A DNA stretch of 64,000 nucleotides from Stappia sp. ES.058 (lineage in GTDB: Bacteria > Pseudomonadota > Alphaproteobacteria > Rhizobiales > Stappiaceae): NCBI RefSeq assembly GCF_900105595.1, contig NZ_LT629784.1, forward strand, positions 372,001 to 436,000, read 5' to 3'. The notes under the pieces were generated by a model. It made no database searches. It had not been told where the DNA came from and saw nothing but the letters and a program-made list of their open reading frames with translations. The position numbers and the translations under genes are program-made. Of this stretch, positions 1-9,305 are shown in pieces (positions within the stretch are counted from its first letter, which is position 1; each line of letters starts with the position of its first letter).

Positions 1-353
1 ATATCCGTGACGAAGGCTTCCGCCTCGATGCCGGCGAAGGCCCGGGTGAAGGGCACGGAGACGATCCCGTCGAGCCCCATCGCCGCGAGGATGCGTGCCT
101 TTTGCGCCGGCGGGGTGAGACGAAAGACCGGCGTGTCGGGCTGAAAGACGCTACGCGGATGCGGCTCGAAGGTCAGTGCGTAGGCCGGAACGCCAGCATC
201 CTGCGCATGCGACAGCGCGGTTTCCAGCACCCGGCGATGGCCGCGATGCACCCCGTCGAAATTTCCGATCGCGACGACACCGCCGCGCAGGCCGGCGGGG
301 AAGGCGTCAAGCGCGTCGATGGCGACAAAGCGGGAAGGCGGGTGTTCGTTCAT
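1..353 (-). CDS. ribF: FAD synthetase / riboflavin kinase, N-terminal part (runs off window)
   Basis: This is the N-terminal 117 residues of the bifunctional enzyme that phosphorylates riboflavin to FMN and adenylates FMN to FAD. It starts MNEHPPSRFVAIDAL. The nucleotidyltransferase signature GNFDGVHRGH is present at about residues 29-38, followed by the usual TFEPHP strand. The C-terminal riboflavin kinase domain lies beyond the window edge, so completeness cannot be judged. It follows the MaoC-like gene on the same strand after about 145 bp. That gap contains GC-rich inverted repeats of the GGCCGGC type but no clear T-tracted terminator. The start is the first ATG before the conserved region. 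The Shine-Dalgarno is weak. Confidence 0.93.
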   Translation of the reverse strand, partial: MNEHPPSRFVAIDALDAFPAGLRGGVVAIGNFDGVHRGHRRVLETALSHAQDAGVPAYALTFEPHPRSVFQPDTPVFRLTPPAQKARILAAMGLDGIVSVPFTRAFAGIEAEAFVTD

Positions 354-497
354 CTGGGTCGGGCCACTCACCGGCCGCGGTGGCCGGCCGAAACGGAAAG
401 AAGGCCGGCGCGAGGCCGGCAGGCTCTGCCGGACATCCCCGCGAAATCGCAGTCTGCCCGGAGGTTTCGCGGACCCTGCCCATTCTCCCGGGAAACG

Positions 498-953
498 TCA
501 AGCGCGCGGGTCGTCGCTTTCGCTGTCGCCGCGGGCCGGCACCTTCACCATTGCCTCGCCTTCCAGAACCACCGTCTCGCCGACCGCGCATGTGCAGTCG
601 AGCCGGGCGCGGTTTCCCTTTTCCATCAGTTCCGCGACGGTGACCGTCACCGTGACGTCGTCGCCGATTCGCACCGGCGCGCGAAAATTCAGCGTCTGGG
701 AGAGATAGATCGCGCCCGGGCCGGGCAGCCGCGTCCCAAGAACCGCGGAAATCAGGCTTGCGGTGTAGAGGCCATGGGCGATGCGGGTGCGGAACGGGGT
801 GCGGGCGGCGAAGTGTTCGGACAGGTGAATCGGGTTTCGGTCGCCGGACACTTCCGCAAAACCAATGACATCCGAGGAGCTCACTGTCTTGACGAGACTT
901 TCGCTTTGCCCGACGGAAAGGTCCTCGAAATACAGTGTCTGTAGGGTAAGCAT
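498..953 (-). CDS. MaoC-family (R)-specific enoyl-CoA hydratase-like protein
   Basis: This 151-residue hot-dog-fold protein of the MaoC/PhaJ type probably hydrates trans-2-enoyl-CoA in the cytoplasm. The family motif GDRNPIHLSEHFAA carries the catalytic Asp and His pair of the D-x4-H dyad, and a typical RIAHGLYTASLISAVLG helix follows. The frame is open further upstream, but the ATG at 953 sits behind a good Shine-Dalgarno (AGGAAAAGGAT) and aligns with the usual family N-terminus (MLTLQTLYFEDL). It ends 144 bp before ribF on the same strand. The exact acyl-CoA substrate cannot be told. Single-domain members serve in polyhydroxyalkanoate supply or in other acyl-CoA routes. Confidence 0.88.
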   Translation of the reverse strand: MLTLQTLYFEDLSVGQSESLVKTVSSSDVIGFAEVSGDRNPIHLSEHFAARTPFRTRIAHGLYTASLISAVLGTRLPGPGAIYLSQTLNFRAPVRIGDDVTVTVTVAELMEKGNRARLDCTCAVGETVVLEGEAMVKVPARGDSESDDPRA

Positions 954-1200
954 GGTGCGATCCTTTTCCTCCCTTTGGGTGAAATATTGGTGTTCTGCGA
1001 GGCTATGCGCTGGGGTGCGCGAGGGCAATTGAGCTTTTGAGGAAGACGGGACTGGCAAATTAACGGAGTTTTCAGCCCCCGGCGTCTAATGTCTAACAGC
1101 GTGGGGAGGCGGAGACATCAAATGTGTCGTCCTCCTGAAGACAACAAAGCATCAGACGCCCGTTCAACGGGTCGGGCAGATTGACAGTATGGAGTAAACA

Positions 1201-1584
1201 ATGGCCCTTGATGTTCAGATGCCGGTCCTCGTGGTGGACGACTACAAAACCATGATCCGCATCATTCGAAACCTGCTCAAGCAGCTCGGTTTCGAGGATA
1301 TCGACGACGCTGCCGACGGTACGGAAGCGCTGGAGAAGATGAAGCAGCGCCGCTATGGCCTGGTCATCTCCGACTGGAACATGGAACCGATGACCGGATA
1401 TGAGCTGCTGAAGCAGGTCAGGGCCGACGCCGGTCTCTGCAAGACCCCCTTCATCATGGTCACCGCGGAATCCAAGACGGAGAACGTGATCGCCGCGAAG
1501 AAGGCGGGCGTGAACAACTACATCGTGAAACCGTTCAACGCGCAGACGTTGAAGGGCAAGATCGAGGCGGTGTTCGCCGAATAA
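1201..1584 (+). CDS. cheY: Single-domain chemotaxis response regulator CheY
   Basis: A 127-residue receiver domain without an output domain. All phosphorylation-site residues are present: the acid pair D13-D14, phosphoacceptor D58 (in VISDWNMEPMTG), T88 and K110 (in YIVKPFNA). Each is one position later than in E. coli CheY. Phospho-CheY would bind the flagellar switch. A Shine-Dalgarno (ATGGAGTAAACA) precedes the ATG. The cheZ-like gene starts about 150 bp downstream, so phosphorylation and dephosphorylation partners appear co-transcribed, away from any larger chemotaxis operon visible here. Alphaproteobacteria often have several CheY copies, so which one this is cannot be said. Confidence 0.95.
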   Translation: MALDVQMPVLVVDDYKTMIRIIRNLLKQLGFEDIDDAADGTEALEKMKQRRYGLVISDWNMEPMTGYELLKQVRADAGLCKTPFIMVTAESKTENVIAAKKAGVNNYIVKPFNAQTLKGKIEAVFAE

Positions 1585-1737
1585 CCGGCTTCCGTCGACA
1601 CCGACAGAGTTTTGTCTCCGGCAGCGGTGCTGCCGGTGAACAGGGAACGTGCGTGCTTGTGCGCACAGGGGATTTCCGCGCCACAGGCGCGGGGCAGGGA
1701 AACCTGTATCCGGTCCCGGCAAATGAGAAGGGGTGAC

Positions 1738-2418
1738 ATGGGCGCTCTCAGAAAAGAAGACGTTGCGGGCCTGATCACGTTCCTTGAGCAGAACAAGGAT
1801 CGCGATGGCGATGTGACGCTGAACGACGTGATCGACCTGGCGGAGATGATGACCGGGTCGATGCACGAGTTCCTAGGCGCTGTGCAGCCGACGATCACTG
1901 CCGAACTGACGGCGATTGCGGGGGAGATTTCGCGGCTGAAGACCGAGATCCTGCAGCTTCGCCCCAACGACATGAAGGACAACCAGATCCCGGAAGCGGG
2001 ACGCGAACTCGACGCCATCGTCGAGGCGACCGAATCCGCGACCGAAACGATCATGGAGTCGGCAGAGAAGATCATGGCGGCTGACGACGACATGGATCCG
2101 GCCGAATACCGCGCGTTCGTCAACGACAAGATGATCGAGATGTTCGAGGCCTGCGCGTTTCAGGACATCACCGGTCAGCGCATTTCCAAGGTGGTGAGTG
2201 CCCTGAACGCGATCGATCGCCGGGTCACCGGTTTCGTCGAGCGGCTTCGTATCACCGAAGGCGATGACGCGCCCGCCGAGGAAACCGACGAAGACCGGCG
2301 CAAACGCGACCTTATCCTGCACGGTCCCCAGCATGCTGGCGAGGGCGTGTCCCAGTCCGACGTCGACGACATGATGTCGCAAGGATCCCAGGACGAGATC
2401 GACAAGCTTTTCGGCTAG
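1738..2418 (+). CDS. cheZ: CheZ-type phospho-CheY phosphatase
   Basis: A 226-residue, largely helical protein that should accelerate dephosphorylation of CheY-P. The catalytic motif FQDITGQ places Asp at 143 and Gln at 147, the same numbers as the catalytic residues of E. coli CheZ. The acidic, linker-like stretch around 175-195 is followed by a C-terminal peptide (SQDEIDKLFG) resembling the CheY-binding tail of the enteric protein. The frame is open from 1612, but the ATG at 1738 has the Shine-Dalgarno GAGAAGGGG and gives the natural N-terminus. A strong terminator follows the gene. Confidence 0.9.
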   Translation: MGALRKEDVAGLITFLEQNKDRDGDVTLNDVIDLAEMMTGSMHEFLGAVQPTITAELTAIAGEISRLKTEILQLRPNDMKDNQIPEAGRELDAIVEATESATETIMESAEKIMAADDDMDPAEYRAFVNDKMIEMFEACAFQDITGQRISKVVSALNAIDRRVTGFVERLRITEGDDAPAEETDEDRRKRDLILHGPQHAGEGVSQSDVDDMMSQGSQDEIDKLFG

Positions 2419-2511
2419 GCGCGCCCGATACGGTGCGCTCCGGAGTTTCCGGCACCCTTCAAGAGGTGCCGCATTGCCTGGCCAGCGCCCCCGCGAGTGG
2501 CCGGATACCTG

Positions 2512-2545
2512 AAAGCCGGTTCCCGAAAGGGGGCCGGCTTTTTCT
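2512..2545 (+). terminator. Rho-independent terminator after cheYZ
   Basis: The arms AAAGCCGG and CCGGCTTT pair, extended by TTCCC/GGGGG with G-U pairs, around a GAAA loop, and run directly into TTTTTC. The hairpin lies about 95 bp beyond the cheZ stop and just before the convergent end of the HAD gene, so it could serve both. Confidence 0.85.
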
Positions 2546-2570
2546 CTTGCGCGGTCAGGTGTAGGTGCAC

Positions 2571-3443
2571 CTACCAGACAAGCCCGGCGATCGCCGCACG
2601 GGCCCGAAGCCCTTCCTCTTCAAGCCGTTTGCGCACGAGGCTCTCCACAGGAGCGCCGGTGAGGCCGAAATCCGCGCCGTGAATCCCGCCGGTGATGAAC
2701 AGCACGTCGATCTCGTTCGCCACCGCACCGCGGATGTCCGTCGGCAGCCCATCGCCGATCGCCAGGATATCCGCCTTGGCGACAGGCTCGCCGGCAAGCT
2801 CGGCGACGCGGGCAAGGGCCGCCTCGTAGATCGGCGCATGCGGTTTTCCCAGGATGATGACCCGGCCGCCGAGGTCCTCATAGAGCCGGGCGATCGCACC
2901 CGCGCACCAGATCAGCGTGTCGCCGCGTTCCACGACGATGTCGGGATTGGCGCACAAGAGCGGCAGGTCGCGTGCGATCATTCGCTCCAGAAGCGCGCGG
3001 TAGTCCTCCGGCGTTTCGCGCTCGTCGTCGACGAGCCCGGTGCACACCGCCTGGCCGGCGCCCGCTTCGTCGGTGAGCGTCAGGTCCAGGCCCTCAAACA
3101 GGCTGTGATCCCGCTCCGGGCCGATGTGCATCACCGGGACGTCGCCGTGCGCCTGAAGCTGGGCGCGGGTGACGTCGCCCGACGTCACCACGGCGTCGAA
3201 GGCATCGCGCGGCACGTAGAGGCGGGCGAGCTGTTCCAGGATCGGCGGAGAAGGGCGCGGCGCGTTGGTGATCAGCACGACCTTGCCGCCGGTCTCCGCC
3301 CGATAGCGCTGCAGCGCCTCGCAGGCCTTTGGAAACGCGGAAACGCCATTGTGCAGCACGCCCCACACATCGCAAAGCACGGCCTTGTATCCGGGTGCCA
3401 GGGCCGAGAGGCCTGGAACGAGAAGCGGATTGTGTGTGGACAT
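2571..3443 (-). CDS. HAD-superfamily class IIA hydrolase (TIGR01459 type)
   Basis: A 290-residue sugar-phosphatase/NagD-like HAD hydrolase. The nucleophile motif is CDVWGVLHNG (the DxWGxL variant typical of class IIA), motif II is VVLITNAPR, and the acidic motif is AIGDGLPTDIRGA near residue 240. The central cap region has the class II alpha/beta architecture. Members of this group sit close to ribF in many Hyphomicrobiales, as here, which hints at a flavin-related or general phosphatase job. The substrate is not established. It ends convergently with cheZ and is divergent from mutL. Confidence 0.88.
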   Translation of the reverse strand: MSTHNPLLVPGLSALAPGYKAVLCDVWGVLHNGVSAFPKACEALQRYRAETGGKVVLITNAPRPSPPILEQLARLYVPRDAFDAVVTSGDVTRAQLQAHGDVPVMHIGPERDHSLFEGLDLTLTDEAGAGQAVCTGLVDDERETPEDYRALLERMIARDLPLLCANPDIVVERGDTLIWCAGAIARLYEDLGGRVIILGKPHAPIYEAALARVAELAGEPVAKADILAIGDGLPTDIRGAVANEIDVLFITGGIHGADFGLTGAPVESLVRKRLEEEGLRARAAIAGLVW

Positions 3444-3654
3444 GGCTCTCTCTTGGCTGCGGCGGGATCTTGCCGGGAGGGAAGTCTGATACTGTTGCAG
3501 GCGGAGAATCGCCCAACGACATGATGATCATGTGGCGGCGCGGGCGGACCATAGACGATCCGCCCCCGCGAAGGAAAGCGGTGCAGCCCGTGAAGGCCCG
3601 CACATGAGCTACGCGACGGCTCGCACAGGCGAGGAAAACCGGCAGGGAGCTGCA

Positions 3655-5499
3655 ATGACGATCCGGCAGTTGAGCGACCATGCGATCAACCAGATCGCCG
3701 CCGGCGAGGTGATCGAGCGTCCCGCCAGTGTGGTCAAGGAACTGGTGGAAAACGCCATCGATGCCGGCGCGCGCCGGATTTCCGTGGCGACGGCCGCCGG
3801 CGGCAAGACGCTGATTCGGGTCGATGACGACGGATCCGGCATGCGCGGCGACGACCTTCCGCTCGCCATCGGCCGGCATTGCACGTCGAAACTCTCCGAG
3901 GACGATCTCTTCGATATCCGCTCGCTCGGCTTTCGCGGCGAGGCGCTGCCCTCCATCGGCGCGGTCGGGCGCCTCTCGCTCACCTCGCGCCACGCCGACG
4001 ATCCGCATGGCTGGACCATTCCCGTTGAAGGTGGCGCGCGCGGGGAGATCCGCCCGGCCAGTCGTCCGTCCGGGACCCAGGTGGAGGTCCGGGACCTCTT
4101 TTTCGCAACGCCGGCGCGGCTGAAGTTTCTCAAGTCCGACCGGGCGGAGGCTTCCGCGATCACCGACGTCGTCAAGCGGCTGGCGCTGGCGCATCCGTCC
4201 GTGCGCTTCGAGCTGTCGGGCAGCGACCGCCAGACGCTCACCTATGCCTCGGCCACTGGCGAGACCGCGCTGCAGGCGCGCATGGCGCAGGTGATGGGCC
4301 AGGAGTTCGTCGACAACGCCTGCGAGATCGACGCGGAGCGCGAGGATGTCCGGCTCTACGGGCTTGCGGGACTTCCGACCTATCACCGCGCCAACACGCT
4401 GGCGCAGTTCTTTTTCGTCAACGGCCGGCCTGTGCGCGACAAGCTCTTGATGTCGGCGCTGCGCGGTGCCTATGCCGATGTGCTGGCGCGCGACCGCCAT
4501 CCGGTGGTGGCGCTCTTCATCGAGGTCGACCCGCGACTGGTCGACGTCAACGTGCATCCGGCCAAGGCGGACGTGCGCTTTCGCGACGCCCAACTCGTGC
4601 GCGGGCTGGTGGTCGGCGCGCTGAAACAGGCCTTCGCGGCGGCGGGACACATGGCGTCCTCGCACAATGCCACGGCGGCGCTCGCCGCCTTTTCCGGCGG
4701 GGCGGGCGGTGGTGTGTCGGGGGCAGGCGGTGCCGCGGCGCGCGACTGGCGTGCGATGCCCGACAGACGGGGAACGACGGACTGGCGCACCTCCGCCTAC
4801 CGCCCGCTGCAAGCGGACGCCGGCTTCGACGCGCCCGATCAGGCGGGCTTCGCGGCGGTCAGCCAGCCCTCTGCGGATGCGCGCGCGCATGAGGATGCGG
4901 CGCCGGAGGATCGCATGGCGCGTCCGCTCGGGGCCGCGCGTGCGCAGATCCACGAGACCTATGTGATCGCGCAGACCGAAACCGGGCTTGTCATCGTCGA
5001 CCAGCATGCCGCGCACGAGCGTCTCGTCTACGAACGGCTGAAGAGCGCGCTGGCGGAACGCGGTGTTGCGCGGCAGGGGCTGCTGATTCCGGAAATCGTC
5101 GAACTGCCGGAGGAAGACGTCGCGCGCCTTGCGGAGCGGGCCGGGGAACTGGAGGCGGTCGGTCTGGTGCTGGAGGCCTTCGGTCCCGGCGCCATTGCCG
5201 TGCGGGAAACGCCGGCAATGCTTGGCCAGATCGACATTCGCGGCCTCGTTCGCGATCTTGCAGACGATCTTGCGGAATGGGACAAGGCGACGCGTGTGCG
5301 CGAGCGGCTCGATCATGTCGCCGCCACCATGGCCTGTCACGGCTCGGTGCGCGCGGGACGCCGGATGCGGCCGCAGGAAATGGACGCACTGCTGCGCGAC
5401 ATGGAGGCGACGCCGAACTCCGGCCAGTGCAACCATGGCCGCCCGACCTGGATCGAACTGAAGCTCGCCGATATCGAACGCCTGTTCGGGCGCAAATAG
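3655..5499 (+). CDS. mutL: DNA mismatch repair protein MutL
   Basis: A 614-residue MutL. The N-terminal GHKL ATPase has [20 protein letters not shown], the DDGSGM loop and [11 protein letters not shown] low-complexity linker rich in Gly, Ala and Arg spans roughly 335-425. The C-terminal dimerisation domain contains [12 protein letters not shown], which fits the DQHA-x2-E-x4-E endonuclease motif of nicking MutL proteins, in keeping with the absence of MutH from alphaproteobacteria. The frame is open from 3532, and an alternative ATG exists at 3604. The ATG at 3655 gives the canonical start [13 protein letters not shown]. It is divergent from the HAD gene. Confidence 0.95.
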   Translation: MTIRQLSDHAINQIAAGEVIERPASVVKELVENAIDAGARRISVATAAGGKTLIRVDDDGSGMRGDDLPLAIGRHCTSKLSEDDLFDIRSLGFRGEALPSIGAVGRLSLTSRHADDPHGWTIPVEGGARGEIRPASRPSGTQVEVRDLFFATPARLKFLKSDRAEASAITDVVKRLALAHPSVRFELSGSDRQTLTYASATGETALQARMAQVMGQEFVDNACEIDAEREDVRLYGLAGLPTYHRANTLAQFFFVNGRPVRDKLLMSALRGAYADVLARDRHPVVALFIEVDPRLVDVNVHPAKADVRFRDAQLVRGLVVGALKQAFAAAGHMASSHNATAALAAFSGGAGGGVSGAGGAAARDWRAMPDRRGTTDWRTSAYRPLQADAGFDAPDQAGFAAVSQPSADARAHEDAAPEDRMARPLGAARAQIHETYVIAQTETGLVIVDQHAAHERLVYERLKSALAERGVARQGLLIPEIVELPEEDVARLAERAGELEAVGLVLEAFGPGAIAVRETPAMLGQIDIRGLVRDLADDLAEWDKATRVRERLDHVAATMACHGSVRAGRRMRPQEMDALLRDMEATPNSGQCNHGRPTWIELKLADIERLFGRK

Positions 5500-5597
5500 C
5501 GCAAGCGTGCAGGCTTTCGTCACGAAACGGTCGCTGTCCGCGTGGCAGGAAGCGCAGGGCGCCGGCTGACCGGCGCATCGCGGATCGGGATCCACAC

Positions 5598-5888
5598 ATG
5601 AGCCGGAGACTTGCCCCGATATTCGCTTGGAGCGCTGCGGTCGTCCTGATCGTGCTCGGCCTCCTCACGATCTGGCTGCCGATCCCGACCGGCGTGCCGC
5701 TGCTGGTGGGCGGCCTTGTCCTGATCCTTTCGACAAGCCGGCAGGCGATCCGCTGGCTGAGGGCGCGCCGGCGTCGCAATCTCGATTTCAACCGGCTGAT
5801 GAGCGGGCTGGAAGACCGGGCCCCCGCGCCGATGGCCCAGGTGCTCAGGCGCAGCCGTCCGTCCGCCCGCCCTTCGGCCCATGTCTGA
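5598..5888 (+). CDS. Small two-helix membrane protein (PGPGW-like)
   Basis: A 96-residue protein with two closely spaced hydrophobic segments (about 8-25 and 30-47), linked by LPIPTGVPLL and followed by an arginine-rich cytoplasmic tail (WLRARRRRN). The arrangement resembles the PGPGW family of small inner-membrane proteins (PF09656), but the PGPGW motif itself is not intact. It begins 98 bp after mutL on the same strand and ends convergently with rsmD. The function is unknown. Confidence 0.7.
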   Translation: MSRRLAPIFAWSAAVVLIVLGLLTIWLPIPTGVPLLVGGLVLILSTSRQAIRWLRARRRRNLDFNRLMSGLEDRAPAPMAQVLRRSRPSARPSAHV

Positions 5889-5903
5889 GCACTGCGCGGG
5901 GCG

Positions 5904-6458
5904 TCAGATGGTTTTCAGAAAAACAATCTGGCTGTCGCCGACGGTGCGGCGGTCGAGAACCTCGAACCCGTCCGGAATGGCGATCTCGGTGCGGGCGTCT
6001 TCTTCCAGGATGGCCAGCGCGCCGGGCGCAAGCCAGCCACCGGCCCGGGCCGAGGCAAGTGCTGCCTCGCCGAGCTCCTTGCGATAGGGCGGGTCGGCGA
6101 AAACCAGATCGAAGGGCGGGATGGTTCCGGCCGCACCGAGACGGGTGGCGTCGCGGCGAAAGATCTTGGTGGCGCCCGTCAGCCCGAGCGCTTCCACATT
6201 GGTGCGGATCGCGCCGCGCGCTGCCGTCGCCTCCTCGATGAAGGTGCAATGGCGCGCGCCCCGGCTCAGCGCTTCCAGCCCAAGCGCGCCGGACCCTGCA
6301 AACAGGTCGAGAACGCGCGTCTCGTCGAGCGCCTCGGGATGAGAATGCGCGAGCACGTTGAACATTGTCTCGCGCAGACGGTCGCTCGTCGGCCGCGTTT
6401 CGGACCCGCGCGGTGCCTCAAGGGGTTTGCCCCTGAAGCGCCCGGCAACGATCCTCAC
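5904..6458 (-). CDS. rsmD: 16S rRNA (guanine966-N2)-methyltransferase RsmD
   Basis: A 184-residue class I SAM methyltransferase that modifies G966 of 16S rRNA in the assembled 30S subunit. It starts [13 protein letters not shown], the usual RsmD N-terminus. It carries the motif I strand [20 protein letters not shown] and the catalytic motif IV DPPY ([12 protein letters not shown]). Its ATG overlaps the rluB stop codon (ATGA), so the two rRNA-modification genes are translationally coupled. Confidence 0.95.
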   Translation of the reverse strand: MRIVAGRFRGKPLEAPRGSETRPTSDRLRETMFNVLAHSHPEALDETRVLDLFAGSGALGLEALSRGARHCTFIEEATAARGAIRTNVEALGLTGATKIFRRDATRLGAAGTIPPFDLVFADPPYRKELGEAALASARAGGWLAPGALAILEEDARTEIAIPDGFEVLDRRTVGDSQIVFLKTI

Positions 6459-8248
6459 CGCCCGCCTCCGCCGCGCGGACCCTTGCCCCCGTCGCCGCGC
6501 GGACCCTTCGGGCCTGCGCCTTTCGGACCGGACCCGCGCGGACCTGCGCTACGGGGACCGCCTGCGCCCGGACCCGAACCACGCGAGCCGCCGGCGGGGC
6601 CTGAATGTCGCGGTCCCGAGGATCTTGGTCCTGAATTTCCGCGCCCGCCGCGTTCGCCGGCGTTCCGTCCGACTGTGTCACGTCCGCCCGCATCGCGTTC
6701 CCGCTTGCCGGGGCGCGGGGCGCTGTCGCGATCCGCGCCACTGCGCGGCGGTCTGTCGCGTGCCGGCCCGCCTCTCGACGGCCTGTCGCCATCGCGTTGC
6801 GGGCGATCCCGCTCGCCACGCGGGGCTGCGTCCCGTTCCCGACCGCCTGCACCACCGCGCGGCGCACCGCCACGCGAGGGGGCTCCGCGTGCCGGGGCGC
6901 CACGACCCGGACCACCACGCCCCGGCCCGCCACGACCCTGGCCGCCGTCCTCGGGCGGCGGCGCGCGGTCTTCCACCAGCGAGCCGTCCTCCTCCCAGAT
7001 GCGGCGCTTGCGACCGAGCTTCGTTTCCTCCACCGGTCGCGGCTTCATGTCGGATGTGAAGCGGAAGCGCGAGCGCGGCGAGACATAGGCCGGTTTGTCT
7101 GCCTGTGCCTTGTCGGGCCGCTCGCCACGGCGGGCATCGCCACCGGCGGGTTTTCCGCGTGCCGGCTTGCCCTTGGTCGCCCGGGCCGTCGTCTCCGCCT
7201 TTCCCTCGCGGGCACTGAGGTAGCGACCTTCGCTTTGCCGGGGCGCGGGGCCGCGCGGCGCACGGGCCGGCTTGGCGGTCTCCTCGCCATCGGATGCGGT
7301 GAGGATCGGTGCCTCGAAATCGACACCGGCTTCGTCGGCCAGCCGGTCGCCCAACTGGTCGCGCAGCACCCGGCCGCGGATCTCGCGCACGTCGCCCTCG
7401 TCGAGATCGGCCAGCTGGAAGGGTCCGAAGGACACGCGGATCAACCGGTTCACGACCATACCAAGATGCTCGAGCACCTTCTTGATTTCGCGGTTCTTGC
7501 CTTCCCGGAGCGCGATTGTGAGCCAGACGTTGTCGCCCTGCGCCTTGTCGATCGTGGCCTCGATGGCACCGTAGAAGACGCCGTCGATGGCGATGCCGTC
7601 GGCCAGCGCGTCGAGCTTGTCCTGGGTGATGCGGCCATAGGCGCGCACCCGGTAACGGCGCAGCCAGCCGGTAGCGGGCAGCTCCAGCACCCGGCCAAGG
7701 CCGCCGTCGTTGGTCAGCAGCAGCAGGCCTTCGGTGTTGATGTCGAGCCGTCCGATGGTCAAAACGCGCGGCAGCGTCTTCGGCAGGCGGTCGAACACGG
7801 TCGGCCGGCCTTCCGGGTCGTGGTTCGTCGTCACCAGCCCGCGCGGCTTGTGATAGAGCCACAGCCGGGTGCGCTCGCGCTCCGGCATCGGCTCGCCATC
7901 GATCGTGATCTTGTCGCTGGCGGTGACGGTGACGGCGGGTGTCGTCAAGAGCTTGCCGTTGACCGCGACCCGGCCGTCCACGATCCAGCTTTCCGCCGTT
8001 CGGCGCGAGCACAGCCCGGCGCGCGCCATGACCTTGGCCACGCGCTCGCCCGCGTTGCTCTTCGCGCTCTCGGTTGCCGGCGGCTGGCTCTTGTCGCGCT
8101 TGGGCGACGGCTTTCCCGCCCCTGCCTTCTGGAACGGGCGTTTCGGGCCGCGGCCCTCCGGGCGGGACGGACGTGGGGCGCCGTCGGGCGCGCGTGTCGG
8201 TCTGGACGTGCGGTCGGTTCCGCGCGGGGGGCGTTTGTCTTTGGTCAT
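6455..8248 (-). CDS. rluB: 23S rRNA pseudouridine synthase RluB/RsuA family with a long Arg/Gly/Pro-rich tail
   Basis: A 597-residue protein in three parts. Residues 1-65 are a basic, disordered leader. An S4 RNA-binding domain ([19 protein letters not shown]) spans about 68-115. The RsuA/RluB catalytic domain runs to about 315, with the catalytic Asp169 in [18 protein letters not shown]. The last 280 or so residues are low complexity: RGG-like runs ([15 protein letters not shown]), Arg/Asp mixtures and Gly/Pro/Ser/Lys repeats. The family core is about 250 residues, so the tail is exceptional in size. The start is ATG 8248; an in-frame ATG at 8260 is equally possible. The gene is coupled to rsmD by ATGA overlap. 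Confidence 0.9.
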   Translation of the reverse strand: MTKDKRPPRGTDRTSRPTRAPDGAPRPSRPEGRGPKRPFQKAGAGKPSPKRDKSQPPATESAKSNAGERVAKVMARAGLCSRRTAESWIVDGRVAVNGKLLTTPAVTVTASDKITIDGEPMPERERTRLWLYHKPRGLVTTNHDPEGRPTVFDRLPKTLPRVLTIGRLDINTEGLLLLTNDGGLGRVLELPATGWLRRYRVRAYGRITQDKLDALADGIAIDGVFYGAIEATIDKAQGDNVWLTIALREGKNREIKKVLEHLGMVVNRLIRVSFGPFQLADLDEGDVREIRGRVLRDQLGDRLADEAGVDFEAPILTASDGEETAKPARAPRGPAPRQSEGRYLSAREGKAETTARATKGKPARGKPAGGDARRGERPDKAQADKPAYVSPRSRFRFTSDMKPRPVEETKLGRKRRIWEEDGSLVEDRAPPPEDGGQGRGGPGRGGPGRGAPARGAPSRGGAPRGGAGGRERDAAPRGERDRPQRDGDRPSRGGPARDRPPRSGADRDSAPRPGKRERDAGGRDTVGRNAGERGGRGNSGPRSSGPRHSGPAGGSRGSGPGAGGPRSAGPRGSGPKGAGPKGPRGDGGKGPRGGGGR

Positions 8249-8387
8249 GGCGCGCGTCATACCAGAGCCGCCGATCCCGGGGAAGCGGGCTTTTCGCGCG
8301 GGCGTCATGCATTTCCGGCAAGGGTTGCGACTTGCGCGCGGTCTTGTCCGTTTCCTTTTTCGCGGACCGGCGATAGGCTCCGCCGCG

Positions 8388-8873
8388 ATGAGCGTAGATC
8401 GAGCTTCCCCCTGCCCGGCCGATACCGGCTTCATGGACCTTGCGCTTGCCCAGGCGCGGCTTGCGGCGGCGCGCGGTGAAGTGCCTGTCGGCGCGGTTCT
8501 GGTGCGCGATGGCGAGGTGTTGGCCGCCGACGGCAACCGCACCCTCGAACTCCGCGATCCGACCGCCCATGCCGAGGTTCTGGTGCTGCGCGCGGCCTGC
8601 GCGAAAGCCAACAGCCAGCGGCTCCCGGGCTGCGATCTTTACGTTACGCTCGAACCCTGCCCGATGTGCGCGGCGGCGATTTCCTTTGCGCGCCTGCGCC
8701 GCGTCTATTTCGGCGCCGGCGATCCCAAGGGCGGCGCGGTGGAACACGGCGTGCGCCTTTATGCGCAGCCGACCTGCCATCATGCGCCGGAGGTCTATTC
8801 AGGACTGGCAGAGCGCGATGCCGCAACGCTCCTGCGCGACTTTTTTCGCACCCGCCGCGACGGCGGCATCTAG
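8388..8873 (+). CDS. tadA: tRNA-specific adenosine deaminase TadA
   Basis: A 161-residue deaminase that converts A34 to inosine in tRNA-Arg(ACG). The zinc and catalytic signature is intact: HAE at 61-63 (TAHAEVLVL) and PCPMC at 90-94. The C-terminal helices ([10 protein letters not shown]) are typical. ATG 8388 is chosen; the ATG at 8433 would give [12 protein letters not shown] and is also possible. The stop codon TAG is the first part of a terminal inverted repeat, so the present C-terminus (after RRDGGI) may have been fixed by insertion of the downstream element. Confidence 0.93.
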   Translation: MSVDRASPCPADTGFMDLALAQARLAAARGEVPVGAVLVRDGEVLAADGNRTLELRDPTAHAEVLVLRAACAKANSQRLPGCDLYVTLEPCPMCAAAISFARLRRVYFGAGDPKGGAVEHGVRLYAQPTCHHAPEVYSGLAERDAATLLRDFFRTRRDGGI

Positions 8874-9139
8874 GGTCAGGACCTGTTGCCATGACTGAAA
8901 TGGCGTTCGAGATGACGAGAGATGCAAGGAAAAGCTCGAAGAGCGGGGCCGTTCCCCCGGTCGAGGGCTTTGACGCCACAGGTCGACGTCAGCCCGAGCG
9001 TCCTTCGGATCGGGCGGATCCGCACGGGATACCATGTCGCAATCCCTTGAAAGGCTCCAGCCTTCCGGCGGGCTTGCTCCTCGTATCCGCACACATCCGC
9101 TCCGACCATCGCAGTCATATCAACAGGTCCTGACCCTAG
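8870..9139. mobile_element. MITE-like element, about 270 bp, with terminal inverted repeats
   Basis: The left end reads CTAGGGTCAGGACCTGTTG. The right end (9121-9139) is its exact reverse complement. The match continues inward with gaps for a further 13 or so bases (ATGACTG and ATGG are shared), making about 34-bp imperfect termini. The outermost CTAG is palindromic and could be a target duplication. No open frame inside looks like a transposase, so this is a non-autonomous element or a degenerate insertion-sequence remnant. It begins inside the tadA stop codon and ends 166 bp before the protease start. Confidence 0.75.
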
Positions 9140-9305
9140 TCCCGCATTTTGCCTCCTGTCGTGTTTGCCTGCGGCCTGTTCCCTCCGGGACTGAGGTCGG
9201 CGCCCGGGCGTGGCAGGCTTTTCCTGCGAACGGGAGCTTTCCCGTGTACGGGACCCGGCGCGACCGGCCCGTCTGGTTTCAAGGCAAGGCAAATTGGAGG
9301 ACGCG

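Noticed and set aside
3094..5595. An 833-residue frame on the minus strand antisense to mutL
   Set aside because: Its translation is arginine-, histidine- and glycine-rich without any domain, whereas the plus strand encodes a complete MutL with all motifs.
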